Source of the DNA: Cucumis sativus
Lineage: Eukaryota > Streptophyta > Magnoliopsida > Cucurbitales > Cucurbitaceae
Direction of reading: 5' to 3'
NCBI RefSeq assembly: GCF_000004075.3
Contig: NC_026655.2
Span: 26,831,489-26,895,488, forward strand
Length of the DNA stretch: 64,000 nt
The notes under the pieces are model-generated. The model was not told where the DNA came from. It searched no databases and saw nothing but the letters and a program-made list of their open reading frames with translations. This document shows positions 1 through 12,739 of the stretch, in pieces (the stretch's first letter is position 1; each line of letters starts with the position of its first letter). Position numbers and translations under genes: made by a program.

Positions 1-107
1 AGAGGAAATTATAGAAAGATGAATTGATTTTAATAATGTTTTAATCTGTCAAATGAGAAGAAATGAGTAATCAGCAATTGGTTGTCTCTCATTCCTTCTT
101 TGCCCCC

Positions 108-200
108 AAACCCCAAACCCTAAACCCTCACTATTTCTCTTTTTCTTTGCTTTTGTGTTTAAACAAATTGGTGGTTGGCCACCAACTAGATGTTAGGGTT
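108..200. promoter_or_regulatory. Cluster of telo-box motifs at the left edge
   Basis: Two adjacent AAACCCTA motifs (about 112-125) are followed by a TAGGGTTT near 193, with a pyrimidine-rich stretch between. In plants telo-boxes are enriched near transcription starts of translation and cell-growth genes. This may be the 5' flank of a gene lying left of the window on the minus strand. Function is inferred from motif and context only. Confidence 0.3.
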
Positions 201-1661
201 TAACTTATTTAATATTTGGTGTTTTTTTGTCTATTAACAACTATAAAGAATTGTAGTACTATTCTTTTAAATCATTCTACACATTAAACCCGTATTATTA
301 TAATCATATAAAATAGTCTGTGTTCGATTAATGTCACAAACTATTATAGTCTGTCAAGCATTAGTAAATAAAATGTCATACACAATCTTTTTACCGCAGA
401 TGTAACAAACTAAAATAGTTTACTCCTCAAATTCAACATGGATGTAGCAAACTATTATAGTCGCTAATTTTACTAACCAACTCAACACTTCATTGTTACA
501 AATTGAAGTCGTGATTGGTAACTTTTTTAGAAGAAAAAAAATAACTTATTTTCTTCCATGTCATGCATGATTTGTATCTTTCTTAATTGCAATGGTTGTA
601 TTCTTAGTTAAATTTCAAATTCTAAAAACAACTTTTTGAATGCTATTTTTGTCCGTTTTCAATTTTGATTTGGCTTTTTAAAAGCATAAGTAAAACATAG
701 ATAAAAGAAATGATGAAAGTGGAAGGTGAAAACAAAAACCATAGTCTTTGTAAATGCTTAATCTTTTAAAATTTCACAAATGTAGACTTTTTTTCTAATA
801 GGTCAATTATTTATTAAAAATTCAAAGATTTACCATACCTAAAAATTAAAATTTTAGGTGTTGATTCAACTTGAAATTTAACTTACAAGTTCCATAATTT
901 CATTAGGAACTTTTCTCTTTAAATTTGCAAATAATATTTAAAAGAAGGTTGATTTGACATTCTATCAAATAGAATGAAAATTCAGTGAGATTTAACAATG
1001 AGTTTGATAGATTTTAACATTACAACCATTAATAACCAGAATTTAAAGAACTCATTAATTCATAGTCAATAATTAAATGAAAAAATTCCTACTAATGAAC
1101 ATAAGCAAAACCAAAAAAAAAAAAAAAAAACCCTAATTCCAAAAGAAAGATATGGAAAGTGAATAATAATAACAAGATTTATAGGTAAAGATAAGATAAT
1201 AGTTGAGTTTTAAGGGTTACTAATAATAGTTGGCATGGAAGCCACGTCAACATATATAATTTCTAAAGTTTGATTCTATTATTAATGCAAAGTTATGTGT
1301 ATGACTTTAATGTTGGATGACTACACTACATCACAAATACATCTCCTTCTTCTTCTCTCTCTCACTCTTATCCACAAATCTAATTAAAACATCTAACTAA
1401 ACTACTACAAATAAATGTGCACTTTTTTTTCACTTCACTCACATTTTTTCATTCAAGACCTTCATAAAGTTTCTTTCAAATTTAATTTCATGACCTTCCA
1501 AAATTGCCCTTACAAGAAGCATGTTATATATAAACATACAAAAAAGACAAGTCTCCAGCCATCAATTTGTACTTGGAAGAATATTACCCTCAAACCATAA
1601 TTTTATGTGCTGAAGTACTAAGTTGGTTACTTCTTTTAGTTTCCTCCGTCAACATTTTGGA

Positions 1662-1790
1662 CCTTATAGAACTGTTTGTTAGGTTAGACTATCATTCAAT
1701 TTTAGTCCTTATATACTTTTAACTAATCTTCAATTAAATCTCTTAAAATTGAATGATAGTCTAACCTAACATGTGAAATATTCTATAAGG
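1662..1790. repeat. Foldback hairpin element (MITE-like)
   Basis: A perfect 28-bp inverted repeat (1677-1704 against 1744-1771) has a 39-bp loop. A further complementary pair lies outside it (CCTTATAGAA at 1662-1671 against TTCTATAAGG at 1781-1790). The stem would be about 45 bp with a small bulge. It could be a small non-autonomous transposon or a hairpin locus; no coding potential. Confidence 0.7.
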
Positions 1791-2665
1791 GGTCCTAGTT
1801 AGTGTTATAGTAAAACTGCTAGTGTATAACTAAGTTTTTCAGTAAAAAAAATCAACCAACAAACATTGAAGACTAAATTTAAGATTTGTTAGAAACGTAG
1901 TGACCAAAACTTCAAAATACAGGAACTAGTGGTATTTTAACCCCTTTATTTTATCGAGGTAAAAAACCGAACTTCCATTTAAAAACATGAAAGAATAAAG
2001 GAAAACCGAACGGATAATTAAAGGAAAGGTCTTAACCCAAAAGAAATAAACAAAATTGATAGTTAAAAAGAAAAGTGAAGTATCAAGCCTCACTCCATCC
2101 AAGATTCGAGTAATCGAACCAGCTTGCATATACCTCAACTAAGTAGTTAGTATGGACTGAACTTGTCGCTTCCAAGTCCATCGTAAAACTAAAGAAAGGT
2201 CTTTTGACTACTACGTCAAAGGTTAAGTTAAATTAAAACTTATGGACCAAATTAATATAATCCTTTTTTAAGGTCAATAATTAAACCACATTTAATACCA
2301 ATTTAATAGTCGAAAATAAAACTCAAAAACCAAAACAAAACAGAACTATAATTCAAGAAAAAGAAAATGGAAAGAAGAATTGTTTCTCTACAAATAATTC
2401 AAAACTACAAAATGAATATGTAGGGTCCAGAAAGAACAAAAAAAGGGGGGCAAATCAGATGCACCATCAAAATCACTCTCCATCCGTAAAGTTCTATATG
2501 ACCAAATCAATTCGCAACGGATGTATAACTCAAGGTTTTGTCTATTGGCCAAATAAGATTAAAATCTGATTCTACTACAATTTGAATGAAAAGCACACGC
2601 AGGCAAAAATGTAAAAAAAATATATTGAACTAACCAAACTGTGCTTCTCGTCACAATGAAATTGC

Positions 2666-5600
2666 CTATCGTCTTCGCATTCCACGTCCACGTCCACGGA
2701 ATGCAGCCCCGCCACGTCTTCCGCCCATGGCACTGGCTGCAGCTTCCCCCTGTGCACTCTCAGACTGGTACGATAAAGGTCGGAGGGGAAGAAAGATTAA
2801 TATCAATGACATTTAACTAAGCATAAAAGCAATCACAAAACAGAGTTAATCAAATAACCTTGGGATTCTTCACAGTTTCGTCAACACTTAGTATGAGACA
2901 AGCTGCCTCTGTAGCAGCATTAATAGCATTTATCTGCAAAACAAAGGATTTGGTGTGATGGGAAAGTATAAAGATCAGATTCAATGTGCTTTCAACGGCG
3001 CATTCAATGCATGCTTGTGACAAAAGTAATGTTAACCATTTCATAATCACTCCCAAGTTATGAGTCAAAGCAATCAGATACCTTCACAACAGCAGGTTCC
3101 CATACAAAGTTTGCAAATGAATCAGCAACTCCACCGGTGTTGATGTCCACCCCATACGGTGCACCCTCACCTATTTGAGAACCTCAACATGTTAATATAC
3201 AAGCATTTGAAAACTGATGTAACATAGTAAATCCAAGGACAGAACTATATTTGAGTCGAATAAAAGCAAAATGAAAAAAATGAATCGCTCCAACATCCAA
3301 TTTAATTAAATTTGACCATGTACCCAGTGAGTAAAAGGATGTCATCAAAAAAGCAATACTGAGATGGAAATCTGTAAGGGGTCCTAGTTAGTGTTATACA
3401 GGGTTAATATAGTACACGTAGGTTTAGTACAAGGGGCATTTTAGAATTTGGATAGTAGGTTGGGTAGGGTTATTTATTATAACTAGTAGGATAGGGGTTG
3501 GGGAGAGGTGTAAAGAATTTTGTAGGGGATTTCCTTGTTAAAGCAATTTGGGAGAGTCTAGCCCTCTTGAAAAGCTAGGGCTACTTTGTTACTTGTTCTT
3601 GTGGTATTCTAGAATATATTTCACATATTTTCATATTTGATCATTCTTCAACTGTTCTTGAGTTCATCCTTTGTTCTTGAGATAGTTCTTGTCAGGAGGG
3701 ACCCTAACAAAATCCTACCTGAAGGATGAGCATGCTTTTGTCGCAACTTGTTGAGCACATCAGTAGCATCAAACCCAGCATTGTCACACAGTTGTCTGGG
3801 GATAACCTGCACCACGGTAAGACAGCCAAGTAAGGCATCCCTCAAAAACCATGAATAGACCAAGACACTCCTACTACAGTAGCATTAAGAAGAGAAACAT
3901 TGTACACATTATTGTGAATTATCATCCAGCAGGGATAAGCTAATGATGTTCAAGTACGAGTAGTGGACAATTATATCACTAACAATAATAGTCTGCAGGT
4001 AAGATAATGTCAAAAATAATGTTTACTAATTTTATCAGCCAATTGCTTCAGCCGCTCAACCATTTTAAATGACCAATAATAAGGTAGAACACCCAGGAAA
4101 ATTTCAGTTGCACTTACTTCCAAAAAATCTTCAATTGCAACTCCAAAAGGTTTTCCATTTTTTATAATTATAACTAAAAAAAAATTTAAAGGGAGAGAGG
4201 AGCGGCACAAATTAACTACAAAAAATGGCACCCATCCAACAAAATTGAGACCATGATCATAATTACAAAAGAGTCCATTAACAGACGCCCTCAAGGAGGC
4301 ACTAAATTGGCCCCCTCCCAAACCTCTTCACTGGATCTCTTAGCAAAAAACATTGTCTCCATTGGTGTTAAAAGTAATCAACAACGAGTCTAGTCCCCCT
4401 CTTTTAGTTTCTTTCTTCCCCCCTCCCCTCTCCCGGAAATTAAAAAAAAAAATGTATTAGACATGAGATACTATGCTTCCATCATAGTAATAAATATAAG
4501 TATTAAAGTTTGGCATTCCATAACCTCGTAGAAGGATGGATGGTATTCCTCTCCATGTAAAAAGTACTTAGCTAAATCATCTGTTACTACAGAACATACG
4601 AACTCAAGTAAAAAAAAAAAGCAAGACCACAGATCTACCTCAAGAGCTTTGGCATATGAATTGATAAAAAGTTGAGACTTTCCAGCTATTGTGCGTGCAT
4701 GTTGCCTCAAATATCGGCTGATCTCCATCTGCCAGAAAGTGATTGAGAAGAAAAAAGTGAGGAGACATCTAAATCAAAGACGAATGATCAAATTAAGTTC
4801 TAACCAAAGTAGTAAACATACATCTATTGCTCCACCACCAGCAACAACAGTAGAATTTTTCAGTGCTCTTCTTACAATCATGATTGCATCGTGCAAGCTA
4901 CGCTCTGCTTCTTCAATAAACTAAATGATAATAGCAATATGTCAAAATCAGAATAATTGACAGACACAAGGTAATATATTCAATTTCCTGTGTTCAACAA
5001 AACTGGTACCTGATCGGCTCCACCTCTAAGGACAATGGTAGCTGTTCTACCTGATGGGCATCCACTGAATATATTATATCTTTCATTACCAACTTGCTTT
5101 TCCTCAAAAACCTCACATGTCCCAAGAACCTTTTAAGCAACCAAAGTAAAATAATGTCACACGGTCATTATGAAAGACAAAAGAAAACCAAGCACATAGT
5201 TCCAAAACAATTACATAAAATTACTTAAGCATAAAAAAATCCACCTCATCAATAACGTTATTAACAGATGTCTGTATAGTTCCACCAGTTGCAGCAGCAA
5301 CCCTTTGTAGATCTTCCTCGGCCACACGGCCAGCACAGAAAATATCTCGGTCAGCAAAATACTGTTAAAAAGCAAACCGTTGATATGGATTTAGAGGCAA
5401 CTTTACTCAATAAGTGGTGATAATATTTGTTAATATTTCAATATAAATTATTTTCTTCTCAATATACATTGTCTAGAATCCTATCGAGTTCCAAAAATAC
5501 TGGAGATGCAATCATTGTAAGAAAAGACCAAAATAACCTGTGTGCCAAGATCACCAATAGCCAAACGTGAAAGAACCACTTTGGCTCCACTCTCCACACA

Positions 5601-8208
5601 CTTGTCTAATTTTTCGTAAATAATATTCCATTCTGCATCAACAATGGACTGATACTGTGACGGATCAGAGAGCCTACAAAAGAAATTCATGGAAGTTTAG
5701 TGCAGTCATAGTAGAAAGGGGGTGAGTTCAGTAACTTGAATCCTACCGTATCTCTGCATTTTCTTTCTCCGATTTCAATTCCAATTCAATATTTAGCAAG
5801 AGAATTTTTGGATTTGAAAACTTCTTGGGCTGCTGTTCGAAACCTGCATAAGAAAATGTTTTCTTGAAGGCAACACCATTTACCAAGAAGGAGTCGCGCA
5901 TGGTCCCTCCAGGTACCTGACAAGGCACATCAAAGTACCAACAGCGCTTAATTATTTAGTAACATACCAGCCTTTCATTAAAATCATGTCAAAGTGAAAC
6001 TGAATAAAAGAATATTATCAAACACCAAAATTTGTGTACATAACTAAAAATTACTTTGGAAAATAAATTTGATTAGGAAAGTTTCAACATCAACACACTA
6101 TTTAAGTGCAGATAATGGTCAGGATTGCATTAAGAAATGAGTCAAAAGCTGACATCTACCACACAACCTTGTGCTTGAAAATCAATACAGCTGAAGAAAA
6201 CATGCATTCTATTTGATATTGTTAATACTCAAGGTCTCGAGCACCTTTTCTTCACACTGCCTCAAAATTCACAGAAGGCAGTTTAACAACACAGTATACT
6301 TATAATAATAATATTATTATTATCGTTGTTGTTGTATTTTTAAAAAAGTATCATAAAAGAAATACGATATATATCAGTATCATGTATTAATCAATCCCTG
6401 TCCAACATGATCTTTCAAATATGTCAATTTAGGTAAGCATCTTCAGTTCAGAAAAGTCCAAACACAAATTATAATACTGGACAGAAAACTGATTTTATTT
6501 CCATCTGAAATGTGCTATCTGCACCCTTGGAGCAAAATAATGAAGAATGTAAAAGATAAGTGTACAAACCTTCTTTATGCCAATCATATTTAGCCTATCT
6601 TCATTGCCAATAGCAATAACAGAATCAACAACCATTGATGCAAAGAAATCCTTCTCTCCGCCAATGAGCTTAGATGAAAGTGTTGTTGCAGCACATTTAG
6701 CCAACAAGCTTTTCTTTTCCTCCAAGCTCTTCCCCTCTATACTGATTGCCAACTCTTTTACTTTCTCAATTGCCTACCAAACAACCCCAGTCAGAAGAGT
6801 TAGGATAACCATTCAACCCATAAATGTAACAGAAACAGAAATTAACATCACATACCAAATAGCTTGCAGTCCGATAGCTCCGTATTAAATTTTGAGAGTG
6901 AACTCCATCCTCAATAAAAGGCTTGGCCTCCTTCAAAAACTCAGCAGCGAGAAGAACAACAGTTGTTGTCCCATCACCAACCTGGAGCACAATATTAAAT
7001 AGTTACATGGACATTCCCATGGATGAGATTATATATAAAGTATCTTGTTTTCATTTTTCCTTTTACTTCTCCTTTTTGTTTCGTAGGAGGGCCGTCAGAG
7101 CAATTAGAAAAACTAGAACCAACAAATAGAACAGTAGGAGTAAATGAGGAATAACAACCCAAATACCCCTTCAAGGTTCAAAATATATCACTGTTTATTC
7201 AAAAATTACATGATTTTGCATGATTTTGTGCAAGTGCAATAGGAAACAAAACATTTCAGCTTATTAATTCCAATATGCCTCTCGAGGCACATGAAAACAA
7301 TTAAGCATATAAAATTCAATGCCTTCGTTTCTTGAACGAAAGTATGTGATGCAACTCGCAAAACCTTTACAGAAAATCTTGATTTCACATTAGAGATCAG
7401 AAGGATTGAGAATGCTAGTTTAGAATTAATTAGTGAAAAATGTTTTATAACCTCCCAAAACCTGCTTTACTTGCTTGCTACAATGGAGAAGTAAAAAAAA
7501 TAAACACCCAACTACTTTTGAACTTTATGGGGTTTTTTCCTTTTTTTTTTTTTTCTAAGCAGCAAAAACAATAGTTAGATCCCTAAAAGCCTCACACCGT
7601 CTCATTTTCAGCACCCTAACTGAAAACTGCTGAACAATATACAACTTCCGGAAAGACCATGTCTCGAGCTTAAATTGATTTGCAATACATCAATCCAAAT
7701 CGAGCAAGGTAAGTACCAAGTACAGCTAATTACATAACCAAGAAACTAACTATCCTAACTAATACAAAGTCGTGAATCGAGCACAACAGCTCCAACTCCA
7801 GAATCAAAAACTACGAGAAAGAAGAAGGAACAAAGCAGTGTTACAATACCTCGGAGTCCTGCGACTTAGCGATATCCACAAGGATCTTAGCAGCAGGATG
7901 AACAATATCAAGAAGCTTCATAATAGTAGCGCCATCATTAGAAATGGTGACATTACCCTTATCGTCATGGATGAGTTTGTCCATACCTCTAGGTCCCAAG
8001 GTAGTACGCACCACATCGGCCACAGCTGTGCAGGCATTGATGTTGCTTACCAACTGCGCCTTGCCTTGGGAAGTATCCGTTCCCTCTTTAAGGAGTATGA
8101 TCTGTGGTTGCTGTAGATTTTCACCCACAAACAGAGAGAGTCAGATATGGTGAAGGAAATGGAAAGAAAGAAGATGAGATTGTGTGTGCTTACCAGCATG
8201 GCTGCCAT
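2666..8208 (-). CDS. CCT7: T-complex protein 1 subunit eta (chaperonin CCT7)
   Basis: Encodes one of the eight subunits of the cytosolic CCT/TRiC chaperonin, which folds actin, tubulin and other proteins using ATP. Coding exons, from the start: 8194-8208, 7850-8110, 6856-6981, 6570-6773, 5747-5916, 5538-5673, 5245-5361, 5010-5129, 4822-4920, 4639-4728, 3719-3806, 3082-3170, 2859-2933, 2666-2764. All junctions are GT-AG and in phase, giving 562 aa, the usual length for eta. Visible group II chaperonin motifs are TLGPRGMDK (residues 42-50), GDGTTT (94-99, nucleotide binding) and VAGGGA near 409-414. The C-terminus is Gly/Arg-rich and ends [10 protein letters not shown]. The first exon encodes only five residues (MAAML). 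A telo-box lies upstream, and a solo LTR sits in the intron after exon 11. The identification is secure. Confidence 0.97.
3373..3709. mobile_element. Solo LTR (copia or TRIM type) in a CCT7 intron
   Basis: A 337-bp element starts TGTAAGGGGTCC and ends GGACCCTAACA, so it has TG...CA ends with a short imperfect terminal inverted repeat. It is flanked on both sides by the 5-bp target duplication AAATC (3368-3372 and 3710-3714). There is no internal domain, so it is a solo LTR or a TRIM-derived LTR. It accounts for most of the 548-bp intron between CCT7 exons 11 and 12 and ends 9 bp from the exon 11 boundary. The first 24 bp after its TG recur at 1786-1809. Confidence 0.85.
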
Positions 8209-8280
8209 TGTTGAAGATGTTGAGATGGGAGTAGAAGGGAAGTGAGGAAAGTGGAAGTGTTCGTTTGTGCTGTTGGTCTC

Positions 8281-8288
8281 TAGGGTTT
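8281..8288 (-). promoter_or_regulatory. Telo-box in the CCT7 5' flank
   Basis: AAACCCTA on the minus strand, about 75 bp upstream of the CCT7 start codon, in the likely 5' UTR or proximal promoter. Such motifs are common near translation-related and growth genes. The role is inferred from position. Confidence 0.4.
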
Positions 8289-8339
8289 TGTGGAGAGTTG
8301 GAGAAGAAGCACTTTGTGCGTTAAGCTTTCTAACTTCAA

Positions 8340-11300
8340 AGAAATGATTTTTCTTTCTTTTTCGTTTTTTTCTTTTTAGGTTACAAGTTTTAGTAGGAAG
8401 ATGGGTTTAATAAAATGAAATACTTAAAAATAAAATAAAAGACACATATATATAAATATAACAAAATATCATTCACCCTAACAAAATAAGTTTTATAAAA
8501 AATTTAATTTTAAAAAATAACATATATAAATATAGATTTTTTTTCTATTTTCAAATATAAAAAATTATCATCATATCTATATTGATTACGAAAAACTAAA
8601 TTAAACTATTGTTTGTAATTTTCATCTTAAACAAAATGTGGTGTTTTGTTGTACTATGAATTTTAAAAATAACAAAATATTAAAATTACTTTAAAATCAA
8701 TCCGCTTAGTTTTTTTTGGCTATATTTTGTTGATAATTTCATCTTTTCTATCTCTAACAATTTTTTTTATTACAGTCGTAGATTTTCAAAAATAACAAAA
8801 TCAATCAAACTATCTCTATTTCTTTTTTTTTAACTATATTTTAAAAATAGTTGGTTTTACAAAATATTTACGACCTATAGTAAATTCCAATCACTAATAA
8901 TCATTGAATCCAATTTAATTTATTTTGCTATTTTTAAAAATATTCCTATACTTTATGATTGTTTTTTAAATCATTTTTTTAAAAAGAGAAGAAATGTGCT
9001 CAACTTTTTAAATTGATAAACAAAATGATTACAAAGTTTGAACTTTGAATTTTATATCCATCAAGATCTCTTTTATTTATATTTGGTGTCACTTTCTTTG
9101 AATGGACTCATTATGCAAATTTGTTTAAATTAAAAAGACTAATTAAATCCTAATTTAGTAGTTTGAATGCACAAGGTGTTGTTTGGATGCTCCTATCTCT
9201 CTCTTTTTCTCCTTCTCCTTTAGTAGTTTTAACTTTCCCAATGTGTTGTTGGCCTTATTTCATGTCCCTCTACATTATTTATACTTTGGTTCGTTTTGCT
9301 TTAAACAATAGTTTTTCGTTTGGTTGTACATATAATTTTTTGAATGTTTAGTTTTAGTGACTTGATGTTTGTTTCAAAAAATAATTATAAAATACTCTTA
9401 ACTTTCAACACTTTGTTAATATCGTGAACTTAAAATACCAAAATAAAATATTTATAAAATAAAACATCTCTTACCGTTAGTTTTTAACACAAACCATTAG
9501 TTTTATACTTCTTGTTTAGAAGTATAGATGCAAGCATATTAACTCACATTCAACTACTAATATTTAAGTTTTGAGGTTATTTGATGGTTCAATTATTCTC
9601 ATTTCTTTTTGGTACAACCTATATATACGTTGACTGAATTTAGATAGTTTTAGAGATTGCAAAATGAAATGAGGGGTGAGAGAGTGTTGAAGAAGGTAAT
9701 GACGGTAAGAAGTGTTAGGTCATGGATTATAGTAAATAAGAGAAAACGGGAGATGGAGATAAAATGTGGTGTAGATAAACATATTCCACTTATAAAGTTA
9801 GCGATAAAAACTTTTTCTTGTTTACATCATTTCGATAGTTAAGAGTATCAATAGATTTTTTAATGTTCAATGACATTTTTTAAATGATTACCAAATAGTG
9901 GACCTACCAATAAGTCTGGAGGACAGATCAACGTCAACTCTATATAAATCGTAATCGTATTTTTTAAGTCATGAGCATTAGTAAAGTTTTGAAAGCATTA
10001 AAAGGGTATTTTTATTTTTTCAAAAATCATATATTTGAAAGTTCACAAGTACTTTTAAAATGAAAATACAAAGTTTGTTGGTATTTTATATTATCTAGCC
10101 CTAAAGTCTTGACAAATTTGAGCCCAACCTATGACATTGAAAGAAAAGGAAATATAAGGGACAAGCTTGAGATGAAACTTTTTATGAAAAACACCTCCCA
10201 AAATCTTTCAAGATGGAATCAATAAAAAAAACGAAAGGTATTTGAAAAATATGTTGCATAACCAGCTATGTTGCAATGACTTGATTTTGAGCATGAATAT
10301 AAAAAGAGGAGACAATTTAGCTCATCAAATGCATTCTACTGCAGTATTGTCCGAAAATCAGTTGTTAACCAAGTTCACCACCTCGTAAGAATCAAATTAA
10401 ACAACAGTGACATGGGAGAAGGAAGAAACAATAGAATTGAGATGTTAAGACCCTCGAGGAAAGCTTGAACTTCGAGATATTCAATAGACCACCTTAAAAG
10501 ATATTTAAAAAGCTAACACAAAGACAAGATCTAAAGGAGTCACAAACCACCCACTCCACCCACCATGACACTTTTCAAGGTTTTGCAAAGCATCAATATT
10601 CACTTTCCATTCATTCATATAAAGGGAGTACCATAAAGCTTAACTATTTATGCTTTTCCATTTGAGGTGCCTACAAAGCACCAGAGAGTCTGTAAGAAGT
10701 TAAGAACACATTAGTCGAGATATGTGTTTAATTCACTTTGAAGTGATTGAGTGACGTTTTGATCTCGTTGATGTTAATAAAATTCCAACAACTTCAAAGG
10801 AACCACAAGATTGAATGATCTTGCACTGATTAAGCTCTTCGAGTTTATCAACCATCAACTCCCAAAGATTAGATGGCAACCAAAATCCCTTGCAGTTAGA
10901 AAAGAGGGGACACATGTTAGAAAGGTAGCGAAGTCAAATATCCTTGGAGACCTTGCAAGACCACAACAATTATAAAGTAGAGACTTCATGTCGTTCATGC
11001 TAAATAAACATAAAGGATTTAGTTAAAATTATGGGTGAGCATCGATCAGTTAGTGTCGGTTTTTTCGACCAAATTGTCATTTGAACTGATCAAGGCCGAT
11101 TTAATAAATATTCAAATTGATCTTGATTGTTGATGACTAAAAGTCAGTCGATTTTATTCTTTAAATAACATCAATTTAATAAATAATAACAAAAGTAGGT
11201 TGGAAGAAAGGAAGTATATTGGAAAACTCACAAAACTAACACCATTTTGGTTTTATATTTAAGAAATAGCACGATTTTGTAAAACTCGTAATTTTGTTTT

Positions 11301-12080
11301 TCTCAACCGAGATTGACCTCGATATTCTTCCCAACTTTAAAAAAACCATTGCAATTGAATTTCTCATCTCTCTCGGCTGAGATTACCACCAAGATAGTGA
11401 TATAGCAAAATGCGCTAAACCCTCAAAATTGTTCATGCTACACACACTTTACCCATTCCTTAATTCTAGAATATGTGGTACAAGTAAAATGTGCTAGTCT
11501 CATGGCCCACGACACATGCCACGAGACAAGGTATAAGCAGGTCGTTCCCAACACTTTCTATTTGTGTGAGTAGCTAGCTTTAGCATATATAACCCGTAAG
11601 ACACACTCATCAAAATAAATTGTTAAATCTACCTTGAAATTGCTCAACTGATGCTCTAACCTCAATGATTAACTAATGTTAATATAGTTTCGATAGTTCT
11701 TAAGTCATCATAAGATATTGAATGACCTTGTACCGATCTATCTTCCCTCAGGCTCGAAAGATCAAATTACACCCCTAAACCCCTTCCCGTATTAGAAGGT
11801 AGCAAAGCCAAGTATCCTTAACGAGTCTTTCATACAAAACAAACATAAAGAATTAGTATCGACCCTTTTTAAGGACATTGAGTTTAGTCTTAATAATAAT
11901 GTGTAGTTTTTAGCCTCCACAGCAAACCAATTTTGAAGAGCGCCAATTGATTTTTAAACCTTCGAGGAAAAAACAAAAAACCCAAAGAAATTAAAATGAT
12001 AATTACATCGATAACCCCAAAATTCAGTGAAATGTTGCAAAAAGACCCCACAAACTTTCCGTCTTCTTCTTTCCCTTTCT
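8340..12080. other. Intergenic, AT-rich, with decayed repeats
   Basis: No intact gene. The part at 8400-10000 is AT-rich and includes a dispersed TTTTGCTAT-type repeat (about 8820-8955). The part at 10250-10950 reads on the minus strand as a badly decayed RNase H-like segment, listed separately. Around 11880-12100 the sequence becomes the 5' flank of the small gene starting at 12104. Confidence 0.5.
10250..10950 (-). mobile_element. Decayed retrotransposon RNase H-like fragment
   Basis: Minus-strand translation with several stops and frame changes gives pieces typical of the C-terminal RNase H domain of plant LINEs: WKVNIDAL around 10600, then a SDSYEVVNLVNN-like string around 10370-10430. 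No intact frame and no clear ends. This is a tentative call based on motif resemblance. Confidence 0.4.
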
Positions 12081-12103
12081 GACCTTCCACTTCTTTCATT
12101 TCC

Positions 12104-12678
12104 ATGGCAGAATTCCCAAGAGTGAAGAACCATAACGAGACATACACGGAGAAAATCTCAAGCTTAGAATGGAGCAAAGCAAGGAAGACGATGATCGAAG
12201 AACAAGCAAATGCCGAATTACAATCTCTCCAACTTCTCTACCCCAATCGTTTCGAATACCTAAAGCTCGAACTCAAATCCTTCATCCATCTCCTTCAATC
12301 CCAACCCGAACATCCTTTTCCTCAGCCAAACACTAACTTAACCTCCAACCGCTCGCCGTCGCCGTCCTCTTTCGGTCCTGATACACAAGGTGAGTATAAC
12401 GAATTAATTAACAATATTCACTTCTTTTTTTCTCTTCTTGTTTACTGATACATGATTTTGGAGTAGAGTCGAGTAGTTGTAGGAAGAGGAGGAAGGTGGC
12501 GGAAGGAAGAAACAATGGAAGGAATGGATTACAGAAAGAGGTTGCTGAATATGAATATGAATCTGAAACGAAGATGGGACGGGGGAAGGATAGAGTGGAT
12601 GTAGTTCTGGAAAGAGCGGCCGTTTGTCTTTGCAAGATTCGACGGTTCAAAATGGCGCTGTTTTCCTCCGCGGGTTGA
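12104..12678 (+). CDS. Small uncharacterised plant protein
   Basis: Two exons: 12104-12389 and 12467-12678, joined by a GTGAGT donor and a TAG acceptor in correct phase, giving 165 aa. I do not recognise the family. The first half looks helical and charged (for example LEWSKARKTMIEEQ, then LQSLQLLYPNRFEYLKLELK), followed by a Pro/Ser-rich linker. Exon 2 encodes a basic stretch (SCRKRRKV, a possible nuclear localisation signal) and a short helix ending KMALFSSAG. Both exons are clearly richer in GC than the flanks. A second reading frame stays open past the stop to 12764, so the 3' end could be frameshifted or alternatively spliced. The existence of a gene is likely; its function is unknown. 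Confidence 0.7.
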
Positions 12679-12739
12679 AGGCGGTGCTCCGTCGTCTTGA
12701 CGCCTCAAAGGTGCCGATCCGATCTTTCTCTTTCTCATG

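Larger units (their letters stand above)
1..2560. other. Intergenic, AT-rich, no gene seen
   Basis: No convincing coding exon on either strand; the open frames here are short and low-complexity. Two things stand out: telo-box-like AAACCCTA copies near 110-126 plus a TAGGGTTT near 193, and the foldback hairpin at 1662-1790 listed separately. The segment just left of 2666 probably holds the 3' UTR of the CCT7 gene. Confidence 0.6.

Noticed and set aside
1415-1600. 61-aa open frame
   Set aside because: Low-complexity Phe/Lys/His-rich translation of AT-rich DNA, with no splice context and no conserved-looking block.
6302-6323. AT-rich perfect palindrome (ATAATAATA...) in a CCT7 intron
   Set aside because: A simple (TAA/TTA)n microsatellite; common in such sequence and no further structure.
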